From: Lanius collurio
Lineage: Eukaryota > Chordata > Aves > Passeriformes > Laniidae
Length of the DNA stretch: 64,000 nucleotides
Direction: 5' to 3'
Assembly: GCA_020086605.1 (NCBI GenBank)
Contig: JACBWW010000039.1
Coordinates: 5,277,286-5,341,285 of the forward strand
In this document: piece after piece, positions 11,570 to 24,400 of the stretch
Layout of the letters: the number at the start of each line of letters is the position of its first letter
How positions within the stretch are numbered: position 1 is the first letter of the stretch
The notes under the pieces: generated by a model
Told to the model about the DNA's origin: nothing
The model's database searches: none
What the model saw: the letters and a program-made list of their open reading frames with translations, nothing else
Position numbers and translations under genes: made by a program

Positions 11570-14500
11570 CTGTAGAGGGTCTGGAGTGGCAGTGGAGCAG
11601 AGGGAAGCCCCTGCAGGAGGGCTGGAGCCTGGGTGGGTGAGGTGGGATTGGGCTGTTCTGGGGCTGCTGCTGTGGCTCAGCTTCCCACGTGGTGCACACC
11701 ACAGTCAGTGAGCAGTCTCTCTCCACCTTCTCCTCCCACAAAGTTTTTTGCACTCATCTTTGGTCAATCTTTATTGTTTGTTTCTTCCAGTTGACAACAG
11801 AATTTGTCAATGCAGTCTCAAACTCACTTTGAGATTCAGTAGGCAGGTACATTTCTGACTCTCCATTTAAGTGCAAACAACTGTCATTTAACTAATTTTA
11901 AATCCTCTTCATATCTACCATGTTGATTTTGTCTTTCTGGCTCCTCAATAAGCAGCTTTTACTGAAGTTCAGCCAAAAGAGTTTTCTGTAAACTTGTGTT
12001 GATTTGGATTAATTATAAATGCTGTTTGAGCTGCATGGGTTGAAACATTTGCTCTAATTCCTGTATTTTCTGGTCTGGGAAGTAAAGCTGACCAGGCTGT
12101 CGTTGCCAGACTGTCCAACCTACCCTTTTTAGAAAACTGGCACACCCCCAGCTTTATTTAGTCCTCTGGAAATTCCACCGTCTTTCAAGAATTCCAAGTA
12201 TTCCAAGACTTATGATGTCGTGCGATCTTGAATCCAAACTCTCCACCACATTTCCCTTCACAAAAATAACTATGAACTTTCTAAATTCAATTTATTTCTT
12301 TAAAGCATTTCCAATGGTATAATGCCTTGTAGAATCTCTTTTATTGCAAAACCTAAATTTGAAGCCGAAAAGCTAGTTGGCTTTCTCTTTAAAAACATGT
12401 TTTTTAAAAGATTCTCATTGTTCTACCCAAGCAATTCCAGTCTGTGGTATAAATAATTGTTTTAGTGTCTATTATGCTTAAACACACTGTGTGAAGAAAG
12501 TGAAATTCCAGCTGGACATGTGTAGATAATTAATTTTGGGGCAAGCTGTATCTCAAGTATACAGGATTTGAGTTTTCTGTTTGAAGTAAACCCATCAGTT
12601 TCCTACACACAAGGCACTTGTGTGTACCTGCTGAAGGAATATCACCAAAAACACACCTCAGAACAGGTTAGATTTAAAACCAGAGAAGCTGAGCACCCAT
12701 GAGATGTTTAGGTCAGGGAAAGCTATAAATTATCAATTCCAATGTGCCTAAAGGAAGACTTTAAAGGACAAGTGTCAGAAGAGCTCTGGGATCACTTGGA
12801 GTTATTTATTAGCCTGAGAGCAGGGCTAGGAGATTCCAAGGCTCTGAGGAGGAGATCACATCATGGAAAGAACTGGGTCAGCCCTGAGGACATCCTGGTG
12901 ATGCAGTCTGAGGTCCCACTCACAGGAAAGGATGATCACAGCTCCAGTGGTTTCTGAAGGAATGTTCTGAAGTTCAGAAGCCTCTTGGCTGGAGCTGGTC
13001 CTCTTCTCTTGCCCTCTTGATGTGAGTGGAAAATGTTTTAGCACTTGAGCAGGTCCTTCTAAGCTCTTTCAGGAGCAGTAGCTACAAACAGGACCTGGGC
13101 CATCACTTGTCTGAGCAAGCTGAAGGATCCATGTGAATTTTAGCCACACAACTGTTGATAATCAATTATTTGGTCTCAGAAAACCCCCAATGATGTAGCA
13201 GAGGCCAGATGCTTATTCCTGATCACACTGGTTCATGCTACAAACTTTTAGTTGTCCTCCAAGGCTTGAGGCCTTGGTTTGGTTTCTCTAAAATGCCACT
13301 AGAAATTGTCACCCATGAAATTAATGTCAGTTATTGTCTATTTAAAAGGGAAAGTGCCTCAGTGGTGTATGTGTATGGCTTACAAGTTGAAAGCATTTTA
13401 AAGCCTGTAATCTATTAAATACAGAAGAGTTTTGTAGCATGAGAACCACTTTGTGTTCCACAGCTGAGGGAAACTGATGAATAAAATACACCAGAGGCAG
13501 AGCTGGTGGGAGAACTCTCCAGTGTTGAACATCAGGACACCTTCAAGGACCCTGATTTTTAACTTCAGCTCATATGGCTTCTATTATTTAGAGCATTTCA
13601 CTTTTTTATCGGTGGCTTTAATATTAAAAGATGTTGTCTTTGGTGAACTTCTGTTCAGCAAATGTGCTTTCTGCCTTCAATCTGTTACATGCAATCCAGA
13701 GCTGCCAAGGTCACTGCCAAGTTATAAACCCCTATGAAAATGGGCAAAAAACCCAAAATGAAACAAAATGAGATCCAAGATCAGTCTTCCTCGCCCCAGT
13801 TTTGTTGTCAGGGATCAGAAGGGTTGATGTGACCTCAATGGCCTAAATGGAATATTTGGAAGTGCTGCCTTTTGGGAGCACAGCTAATCTCCAGCACCCC
13901 TGCCAGATCATGCTGCTGGCTCCGTGTGGCATTTGAGGGTGAGAAGGAGTTTTTGATGCTACCTTTTATTAAACTGGAAAAAAAATCAGCTCCAGTCCAA
14001 TGCAAGCTGCTTCCCATCCAATTATCTGAGCAGGCAGGGCAATGGGATATTTGGGGTTGGGTGGTGGGGATGATGAGGGTGGTTGTGTTTAATGTCCATC
14101 CAAGCTCTGTGCCAGTGACCTGGCTGGGATATCTGCTGCTGGTTGTGGAGTCAGCCCTGATGTAAAACATCAGTGGGCCCTGGTAGCACCCATGGTACTT
14201 TTTGAGGTTAGGGGGTCTATCCCTTTTCTTTCCCACACAGTTTCAGACACATTTCTAAAACTGGATTTACTAAAAATAGTAATAATAACCCAGATGAAAA
14301 TTTATGATCTTAACTCATATCTACTTTAGGTTTGGGGCTTCGTTAAAAATCTGCAAATTAAAACCTACATATTTGTGGGTTTGCAGTGACCTCACTCTGA
14401 AATCCTGGCTGCCAGGGCAGCACCCAGAGCCCTGTGACCCTTCTGCAGGGTCACTGCCACTGTTCCCCAGCCCTCCACACCCCACACCGTTAAACCTTGG

Positions 14501-17500
14501 GAGAATTTGGTACTTATGGGTCTAGCACAGGAGTTGGGGATTTCGGCTGCACTTCTGTGTATTTGGGTCTTCAGTTTTGATTGGAAATCTTTATTCTGCC
14601 AATATGCAGCTCACACAGTGTGATACCAAGTGTTCTTACTTCTTAAAGTCTTTGTAGCTGGAGTACGAATTTATTGTCTCTGAAAACAGAGTTGATCTTA
14701 AATTAGGATGTTTTCAGCTTTGCCAACCTGCAAAAGCTCATAAAGTAATTAATGCTCTGAATTAGGGAGTCTTTGTTGTCATTGTCTGTAGCTGGTTCCC
14801 AAAATGACTTTACTCCCTACTAGAGCAATAAGTCTTCCCTTGTACTTCTGTGAACATCTGCAATCCCACAGGAAAATATTCTACACAATTGCAGCGATGC
14901 CTTTTTCCAGGAAATATCTGCAAATTGTGTCAGTCAATCAATAAACAAAACTGCCTCTTGTTTTTATCTCTGCTTCTTGTAAATGCTACGGTCAGAGCAC
15001 TGCCTCTATTGGAAACTTCTTTTACAAGTGCTGTAAGAGTTTGGGAAATGTGTCAAACATCCCGAGCAGCTGCTGAGCAGAGCCCAGCGAGCCCTGTGTG
15101 CTTTGGCACCGGGGGGATGCACAGGAGCAGCGAGTGAGTGCAGCAGCAGGGCTTTGAAGTCTGCAGGGTGATGTTATATTATTCTTGGCTCCCTGCACTT
15201 TGGAAAATTCACTGCACCGAGTTCTCAGCGTTGCTGCAGAGCACAGTTTGTCTTGAGGCTGGGGAAGGGTGGTTTTAGCATTACATTTGCCTATGAAACA
15301 CCTCAGTCGTTTTGCTGTGAGATTGTGTTATTTTATTAAAGTCCCATTAGGTTTTCCCTTTTATGATTGGAATAATTGCCCGGTTTGTTTCTTGGGGTGT
15401 TTGGTGCTTTCACCACAACACTGATGAGTCTCCTCTGCATTTGCAATAGGGTTTTGTAATGACTAAATCACAGCTGAGTTTTGTGCTTTGTAGTTGGATT
15501 CACCTGCACCCCACTTTTGAAAAATAGAATTACTTCACCTTCTCTTGCATCTTCCACCTACAGCTGAAAAAGCTCTTTACAACCTGTAATGTCCTCAAGC
15601 TCTAAACACAAAACCACAGTTCTGGGGCACTTTATAATTGGAATGTGGGATATTTTCATGGTTATCTGCTTGGTGTCCTCAGAGAGGTGGATGGGAGTCA
15701 ATGAACTCTGGGTGAGGAAGGTGTTGTGCTGCTGCAGCTCATTGTGAGGCAGCAGCAACCTGTGCTTTTGGAGCAGGAGTGTCTGCCAGGCACTGCCACT
15801 CTGAGGGGCCAAGTGACAACAACTGGGCTAAGCTGTTATCTTGAACTCACTCCAGTGTTCTCCCCTTAGCCAAGAGAAAAATAAGAGTAGGGAAGATTAA
15901 GGGAAGGGGCAGTGGCAGCAGAGAGAGGACACAAGATGATTTAAGCTACAGGAAAACGCTTTTTTCTTAAGGCAAACTTGAAAACCCATATGGCTGATCA
16001 GGAGAGTCTCAGCCTCCCTCCAGCTGCATCCCAAAGAGTCATCCTCCTCTGGTACAAACAGTGTAGTTTACACTCTTAACTAGAAAAGCATGTTGAGTCC
16101 AAAGTGCCAAATTCTGCTTGCCAAATATTGCTACAGATCTAGAGCTTTTTTCTTCTTCTGGTTCAAATTTTTGGGTTGCTACTCTGCGGCTTGGTAATGT
16201 TTTCCTACATGCACATTGGCATCCACTTTTGTGTCCTTGTTATTATTATTTTTTGTTATTATAAGTGTTCCTGCTGTTATTTCAGTGAATGCCTCACAGT
16301 GACATTTTTCTAAGCTCTAAATTGCCGCACAACATTTTTAAGCCCATTACATTATCTCCCCTCATGACTTGAATGAAGTATTTTCTTCAGAGCTTTCTTT
16401 ATACCTCCATGTCTGAAAACAAAATCTCACATGGCTCAAACCCCAAGCCAAGATGCAGATGAACATTTCATCTGAAGCTGAGCTTTGATTGTACTTCAAG
16501 ACAAGTAGAAACAATAAGGGACAAAGGAATTCTCCTGGACTTGTAAATCCACGGTGAGCCTTTGGTGTGGGCATGGTACATGGCTTCATTCAAAATTTGT
16601 AGCAAAACCCCCAAAATTTTTTTTGGTTTTGCAAAGATTCAGACTTTTTAAAAGGCTTCACAACCTGACTGCTTAACTGTGTCAAGTATTCTTGCAAGTG
16701 AGTCTCATGCCATGTGAGCAAAGGGTGTTGAAACAGGCTCTGAAATACCACTGATCCAAATTGCTGCTTTTTTCTCTCTTATTTTGGATGGTTTTGTCTT
16801 GTCGTGCACATCAAAGGGATGTGAGGATTTTTTCTGGACTACTGTAAATTAAAAATAAATATTTTATTGATAATACACACTAAGGTTGTTTCCAGTGTGA
16901 GCATTAATTGTGGTCAGGGAGGGTTCAGCCCCTGCTGCTTTGACTTGTGACCTTGCAGTTGGGGCAGTTGCTGTACTTCTGCCTTTGTACAGCTCAGGGA
17001 AGCTTGCTTAGATGAGGTTAAAGAGTTGGTACTGGCAGGGTTATGTGTGGCTCATAGGTGAGGAGAAAGGGAAGGAAAATAGGAACAAGAGCATGAATGG
17101 ATATGTAGGAGAAATTAAAAGTTTCTCCCTGAGTTTCTGAGTGAACTATTTCTGTAGTCATCAAAGTCCAGTTTATTATTTTCTTTTCCAGAAGCAGCAG
17201 GGACAGAGCATCACTTAAGAGGGGTTCCTAAGCCTTAAGGGAAAAGGGAATTTAAAAAAAAAAAGAATAGACAGAAGCCAGGGAGGTGCCAATGGCTGCA
17301 GATGGGTCTGAGCATCCCAGTGCTGCCATTAGGGACGGTGGGAAGCTGTTTGGGCACTAATTTCATGTACTTGTACTCTGTCTCCAGTCACATGTGGCTG
17401 GATTTACTCCCTCTTTTGTCAGTCTCCAGAGTTTTGGGGTCTCAGGTACTGAAATTCTATAGAAACAAAAAAAAAGCTCAGTATGGAGACTCACAGAAAA

Positions 17501-17901
17501 TGATTTATTTGCCACAGTCATAGAATGGTTTTATCAGCTTCTGGTTTGTTACTTGAAAGACAAACAGGAGTTTATGAAGAGTTTAAATACTCCACAGATA
17601 AAAAGCCATGGAGTAGAAAAGAAAACACATTGCTCCACCTTCTTCTACTCAATAATTTGAGAGTTCTCCTCTGTCACTGCCTGCTTTCCTTCCTGACACA
17701 GAAGTCACCCTGTTGGCCTGCAGGGGATGCTGAGCCATGAGTGGAGGGCCCATTTTACTGTCTTAGACAACAGAAAATCTATGAGCCATCACTTCCACTG
17801 AGGAATCAGCACTGTGAGTGTGTCCCAAGCATTGACAGGACTGCTCTGGCACTGCAGCATCTGCTCTTGTCCCCTCCTGCACTGATGTTTTGCTGGTTTC
17901 A
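11570..17901. other. Intergenic DNA, no firm gene
   Basis: No supported gene. A minus-strand open frame at 14,236-13,835 contains a short run (G-P-L-M-F-Y-I) that faintly recalls the second membrane segment of MS4A proteins but then loses hydrophobicity; I treat it as at best a decayed exon. Otherwise I see only short unrelated frames and AT-rich sequence. Confidence 0.5.
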
Positions 17902-17996
17902 CAGCAAGAGGTGCTGGTCAGATGCCCCAGCACCCTCCTGGTGCCAGTCAGCAAGAGGTGATGGTCAGATGCCCCCAGCACCCTCCTGGTGCCAGT
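17902..17996. repeat. Tandem duplication, about 47 bp x 2
   Basis: Copy 1 (17902-17948) and copy 2 (17949-17996) both run from CAGCAAGAGGTG to CTCCTGGTGCCAGT. They differ by one substitution and one extra C. The copies lie inside a fortuitous plus-strand open frame. This looks like a young slippage or unequal-exchange product. Confidence 0.93.
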
Positions 17997-19787
17997 CAGC
18001 TGCCCAGCAGCTCCTCTGGGCTTCTCAGCAGCTCCTCATCCCGTTCTGCCCACTCTCCCAGGAGCTGTGGCCACGCAGCCAGCTCACAGTGAGTCCTGCT
18101 TGGCGTGTGGTGGAGACCCCCTCAGTGCCTCCTGCCTCTCCCCTGGCAGCCCTCCCAGGCCCTTTACAGAGCAGAGCAGGATGCTCCTGGGAAATGCAGC
18201 ATCTCCTAAGAGTCTGGGGTTATTTCTAAAGGGTCTTTGCAGCTGCTGAATGCACCAAACAGCCCAGGAACTCTGCAGAGGGGTTTGCTGCTGCAGGCAG
18301 AGCTGGGTTTAATTGCCCGTGCAGCAGCACCTCTCCAGGCACGTGTTCCAGGCAGCCAAAGCCCCAGAAACTTGATGCTCCATGTGAAGAACACAATGTT
18401 CACCTGGTGCTTGCTGCCAAGACTTGAAGGATGATTTTTGAGACCAGGGCAGCCTATAAACTCACACATTAGGCTGAGTCACTGTTCTGGCAGGCTAGGT
18501 CTAATTTCTCTTTATATAAACTTATCTCCAAAGTACTTTATCGTCCTGCAATTGCTCCAACACAACAGCCTCTGAATGGCTGAGCATTGCAGAAGCAATT
18601 ATTTACATCAGGTAGGGGAAACAACTCTGTGGTAGGTCTTCCAAAGAAATGAAGCAAACCCAGATATTTTATTTTTGTGCTTTGTCTTAATACTCAACTC
18701 CCCTTTGGATAATTCAGATCTCTTCATTTTCCATGCCAATATGTCTTATCCTTCCCAAGAGCATTGGGGCAGTTCTTGCAGTTTTTCATAAAGGTTCCAT
18801 CTCTACCACAAACACACACGGACACCACTCAGAAATGGCCCCTGGTAAACAAGAATGGTAATTGCTGGTAATTATAGGCTACAGGGAGGAGGGAGGCATT
18901 TAAAAGAAGCTGCAGGCTTTGCAAGACAACAATTTGTAGCTGGATTAAGCTGGAATAAACCCAGGTCCCAGGAGTGAAAAGACAGTGTTTCTAAGCCTAA
19001 AGCAACACTTGTCTGCCAGTTAGCTTGGAGTGTGCAGTGCCCAGTTGTAGTTCCAGGCTCTCTGGAAGCGTTTAACAACCAAACATGTAGGGGACAGGAG
19101 CTTAACCCTTACATGCTGGGGTCTGAGTTGTTTGGGGTTTTTGGCATGTGTCTAGGAGGATATTTAATAATTTTTTAACCTCAGCATAACAGAAATTATT
19201 TTTCCCGTAGTATCTCACGAGTATCACTTGTTAAACAAGCCACTTCACCAGTTAAAACAAGCTGAAATTCTTGGATTTCATTGGAAGAGCATCCTGTCCC
19301 TATCCATCAAGGTCTTGCTGCCAACAGTTTTGCCAGAGATTTTGTCCTCAAGAGTGATGGATGGGCAAATATTTGTAAAACTGTTTATTGCAGACTTTTC
19401 TAACTCCAAGAGCACATTGGCCACAGCACTTACCTTGACAGGCAATGAGAGTGGCCACACAGGACAGATACCTTGTCATTTGGGGTGTGAATGCTTTGCA
19501 GAACTTTTCTCTCCTGGAGTGTTTGTATTTCCAGACCTGAGGGGATTGTCAGAGGTCAGAGTTTTGAAGAAATTAATCCCTGGTTTGGCCTATCCAAGAG
19601 TCTTTATGGCAAACAGTTTGTAGCACGTGGTTTGTGCTCTTGGGTAGTTTTTCTTTTTTCCCCTTTCTCTGGCTATGAATGCAAAGAGCAGATGCAAATC
19701 TGAGGTCTTACAGAAAAGTGCTCACAAAACCTGTGCAAACTTTAGAGAGGACTGGAAAATTATTGGCTTCATCAGTATAACTCACAA

Positions 19788-19881
19788 CTGTCAGATAAAT
19801 ATACACAGCAGAAGTGTACTTAAAAATTCTTTATCTGTCAGATAAATATGCACAGCAGAAGTGTACTTAAAAATTCTTTAT
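19788..19881. repeat. Tandem duplication, 47 bp x 2
   Basis: Copies at 19788-19834 and 19835-19881 start CTGTCAGATAAATAT and end AAAAATTCTTTAT. Only one base differs between them (A versus G after AAATAT). The unit is AT-rich and non-coding. Confidence 0.95.
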
Positions 19882-21233
19882 CTCTGTAGATCCCTGTATA
19901 GGATCCCCTTGCAGGAGCTGATGCCATCAGGGATTCTGGAAGGAAAATGTTCTGTTCCAGGCTGGGTTTTAGCAGAGTTTCAGGGACCTTGGTGCTTCTG
20001 AGGTGAACTGCAGGACAAGGGCATGTAGGGTGTGAAGGGGAAGATGGGGTGGAGTCTGTCAGGATCTTTTTTAGGTGACTTTGATGCTACAGAAAATATT
20101 CATGGAACTGCATCCTCAGTTTCTAGTTGTAATCTGCATTTTTTAGGGCATGCAAACAGATTAAAGACTTGACAGAGTACATAATAATCATTTATCTATA
20201 AGGAATATTCAGGGTCTTTTTTGAAGTATTTGCATTACGAGAAAATGTACTCAACAGAAGAAATAATTTCAGACTGAACATATTTTGGGTTGTTGTTCAG
20301 TTGTTGCAATTGCATTTTCTGAAGTTTTTCTTTTAAAATGCCAAGCTGATTAGTCTGGCTAGCTGCTTTCCCAGCCTAGCAGCCTCTTGCAGGGTTAAAG
20401 TGAAAAAGCAACAATTGCTGGATCTTTTAATTTCTGGGCCTCGCTGAACGTGCTGCCTGTTAACCCCTGAGGACTGCTGAAACATTTGTGCTCTGCAGGC
20501 CCCTGGCCAAGCCTAGCATGCCACAGATGAAGTAATGCCATACCTGTCCATCTGTTTGGCCTATTGCTTTACAATATTTGGAATAAAAATTGAATTTCAT
20601 CTCATTTTCTCTGACATTGTTTAGAAATAGACCATTCTGACGTGTCAGAATGAAATGCAAATCACCCCTTTAGCAAACCAAAGTGTGATTTCTGACTGGT
20701 ATTTTGCAAGCCCTGACTGTTATGATTGCTACCCAGTTGTATATCCTCCCCTTCCTCCAGCAGAAAATGTAATGGAAAACGTAACCCTGACAATTGCATA
20801 CAGATGGCACCATCCCATGAGTTCAGCTCTGTGTGGTGGCTTATATTTCTGTGCTACAACTGGTGTAAATTAAATTGTAGTCATCCCCTGCACATGGATT
20901 ATATTGTATCTCCAGCAGCAGTGGGAGCAGGGGCTGCACATCTGCTGGGGGAGAGGCTGTGCTGGCAAAATTCACTTTATTTGGCCAGGACACGGTGCCA
21001 GTGCCAGTGAGGACCCAGGGATCCAGCTGAATTTGTTGGAGACTTTATGAAATGTCTTGGATCACCCCAGCCAGGATTTATCACCTCTGTGTGGTGACAG
21101 AGCAGGCTGGGGTGTCATTTTTTCTTCATCTTCTCACCTGCTGGGAACAGCAGCCTTTTCCAGTTGGAGTGAGGGGATCTGTTATGGGATCATCATGTTC
21201 AGGGGGAGAGGGATTGGGTCTGTCAAAGCAGGG

Positions 21234-21450
21234 AGGGGAGGGAAACAAGAGGCTGCCCTTTACCTACCCTTGAAAAGCAGTTTTCTCTCTTTTTCTGTCT
21301 CATAAAGGCTTAATTTTTCTTTGAAAAAGACTCAGAATTAGAGGGGAGGGAAACAAGAGGCTGCACTTTTCCTACCCTTGAAAAGCAGTTTTCTCTCTTT
21401 TTTCTGTCTCACAAAGGCTTAATTTTTCTTTGAAAAAGACTCAGAATTAG
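21234..21450. repeat. Tandem duplication, about 108 bp x 2
   Basis: The largest direct duplication found in the window. Copy 1 is 21234-21341 and copy 2 is 21342-21450. Each runs from AGGGGAGGGAAACAAGAGG to GACTCAGAATTAG, with only a few substitutions and one-base indels in T runs. Neither copy resembles a transposon I recognise. Confidence 0.95.
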
Positions 21451-24400
21451 AAAGGCCTCGGTGTCCCTGAGCCGTGCCCAGGGCCCAGTTCAGCTCCAGT
21501 AACAGCCACCTGGCCAACACAGCACTGCCATCACTTGTCCCTCTTCAAACGTGGCACTGTCCTACAGCCTCAGGAGACTCGGTTTTAAGCTGAGCTAGGT
21601 GAGAACATCTTTTAGAGGCAAGACTAAATGATTTTGGGGCTTGTCAGAAGAGTCAAAACCCCAGCAGCAGAGCTTACCTGCTTTATCCATCCGTGTTCCC
21701 AGGGCTCTTGCTGTAGGGATTTGGCTAATTAAAATTCCTTTTACCTACATTTTCCTTTACAGCTTCAGGTGGTTATAAGAACTTTCATTTCATGTCCCCA
21801 ACTATTCTAATGTGTAAACCAGATGCTCTGTTCCACTACGAAGTGGCAGCATTTCAACAGTGGATCAAATGATCCTCCTGCATAAGATCTGTTACTGGCT
21901 TGTGCCTTCTAAGCTTGTGGCAAGAATTTTAATGAAAAGTCTAAGAATAACATGAAATTTTAAGATTATAAGTCTTTGTGCAGTATGAAGTGCTGCTTTT
22001 ATTTGATTTTACCTTCTTTCCATTCCATGGGTATGTGTGTGTTTATGTGTGTATATATATCTCAATAAATTAAATTAGGAGCTCTTTTCAAAGACCTGGC
22101 TGTATGATTCATGCATGGAAAAGGGACAATACCAAACATGTGAGTTGTTACTGCAAGGTTATGAGCCCAGTCTTATTCCCAGGGAAGTTGGTTTAAAGCA
22201 AGGCCTACATCCTTAATGTTTTCTACAGAAAAGCCTGAGACAGTAACCTTAGGAGAGGGAAATGTGAAACCCCGGGGCAATTTAAGCAGGGCCACAGTTG
22301 AAAAGCAGCAAGAACAGGTTCCCTTTGTACTTGTCTGAGCTACACTTGGCATCCCTTGGGGCAAATTGGGAGAATTTCAGCCTTCGGTGTCTACACAATC
22401 CCTCATTTTTCAGGAGGGAGGCTTTTTACAGAGGAATGCTCTCTGTTCCTTGTGGGCCTGGAGTGCAAGGTGAGCACTGATTAAAGCAGAGGCTTTTGAT
22501 TAAATGATGAGGCTACTTTAGTGATTAAACACACACACAAAAAACAGGTATTTTGGAGGCTGCTTTCTGCAGCTAAAGTAGACAGCCATTGAAAAAAAGC
22601 AGGCAGGTCAATGGTGGGTTTGGTGGTTGGGAAGGTGCACATCTTGGAAGGGGAAATTACAATTTCAGGATTATGCCAGTATTAATCTGTAAGTGGATCT
22701 CTGTTTATTTTTGTTTCTTGAGATGCTGTCACAGGCATGTATTGTATTTACCTTTCTGACTCCAGACACACAACGCTGTGTCCCTCATCACAGATAAAAG
22801 GCTTCAGTGTCCTCGGATAATTACAGAAATTTTATTAGCTATGATGAAACAACGATAAAAGGTATCAGGGCTTTGATTCCATCTTTTGGAAGGGAGCCTA
22901 TTTTTTTGTCCACATTTTCCTTTTATTGAAGCAATTTTTAAAAGACTGGCAATTTTTTAGGAGTCCAACTACCCATTTCCATGAAGCTTTTACCCACATT
23001 CTCGAGGCATTGACTTCTCTAATCATCCTAATTAGCACTGCACACAGACCCACTGTTTCAGAATGATTCATTAGTGGGACAGCACTGAAATCTCCTCTGC
23101 AGTAATCTCAGTCCCCAGAATCACAGTGGTTTTGTTCACCAGGACAGGAACTCTCTGGTTTATGTGTAACTGCTCTGGTTTGTGTGTGCAATCCCAGGTC
23201 TGTGGAACTCCCATAAAACCGTGGAAAAAGGCAGTTCTGTTAACATTTGTTTCTCTGTATTTTGCTGAGTCGCTATGCTCACATTTTTTAGTGTTTACAT
23301 GCTGCAGGGATGTAAAAAGCATCATGTTATGGGGGAAAGGGCAGGGCTTGCTTCAAATTATCATTGAAAGAAAGAAAAAAAATGCAGAGAAATGTCAGGA
23401 GATCTTGAGGAACATGTTTCTGCGGGAACTGGAAAAGAGACCAAGCCACAAAATTGAGAACCAGATCCAGATTCCAGATCCTTCAGCCTCACCCCTAAGG
23501 GGATGAGAAATTCAGAGCTCAAATACCACAAGTTTGGATGAAGTTTCTTTACGTCAACCCCTCGCTCCACAGCCTGGTTACACTGATAACTTCCTCATAA
23601 ATGTTAGTAGAGCAACACCTCTATCTGATTGTTATATCTGAGCATAACAAGAGCATTTGCAATCAGATTAGGCATAAATGTAATTTCTTCCTATTTTTTT
23701 CCATTACATGAATGCATTGTTTGAAACAAGCAGTTATGCTAAATATTACCAGGTTGCCTACAAAAACATTGTGAGATGTTTTCTGCTTCTAAATTCAGAC
23801 TAAAAAAAAAATCATTGAACTTGTTTACACTCTGGCCCTTAAACTGATAAAATATAAATTACTGGTTGTAAGAGATGGGCAAATGTGTCAGCTTTTGGAC
23901 TGAAAGTTAGAGGGTTTTTAAATCTGAAAAACTAATTTGATTCCAAGCCAAACCAACCCACAAGACAACACTAGAAGCTGCATTTAACTAAGTTAACCCA
24001 GCCTTTTCTCCCAGCTATTTAGATAAATGAATATTTATGTCAGAAATTTGTGATACTGCATTTTATTTCTAAATATCTTGATGACATTAGGTGAGAACTT
24101 GTTGTGACATGTCTTCAGGTATTTCCTCTTCCTGCACAGCAACATTTAAGATAAAGCAGAAAGAAAATATTCCTGTGAATTTTAAGATTCACATGAGTTT
24201 TGTTATGATAATTAAATGGAAGTGGGGTTTGGTGGCAGCATGTCCTGCCTGTCTTGGGTTGGCAAGAAGTGCATGCACGAGATAAGAGGATGTGTTGATG
24301 GCAGAAGAGCTGGTTCATGATCCAGCTCCAGGTACCTGTTGGGATCCCCATGGTGTGATTAAAGCACAGAGAGATTGATGCATTTTGTCCTTCAGTATTG

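Noticed and set aside
12856..13044. Possible first membrane segment for the MS4A-like candidate (T-G-A-V-I-I-L)
   Set aside because: The hydrophobic run is too short, is followed by charged residues, and has no clean acceptor.
17741..18249. 162- and 86-codon overlapping plus-strand frames
   Set aside because: They contain the 47-bp tandem duplication in a non-multiple-of-three register and show no family features.
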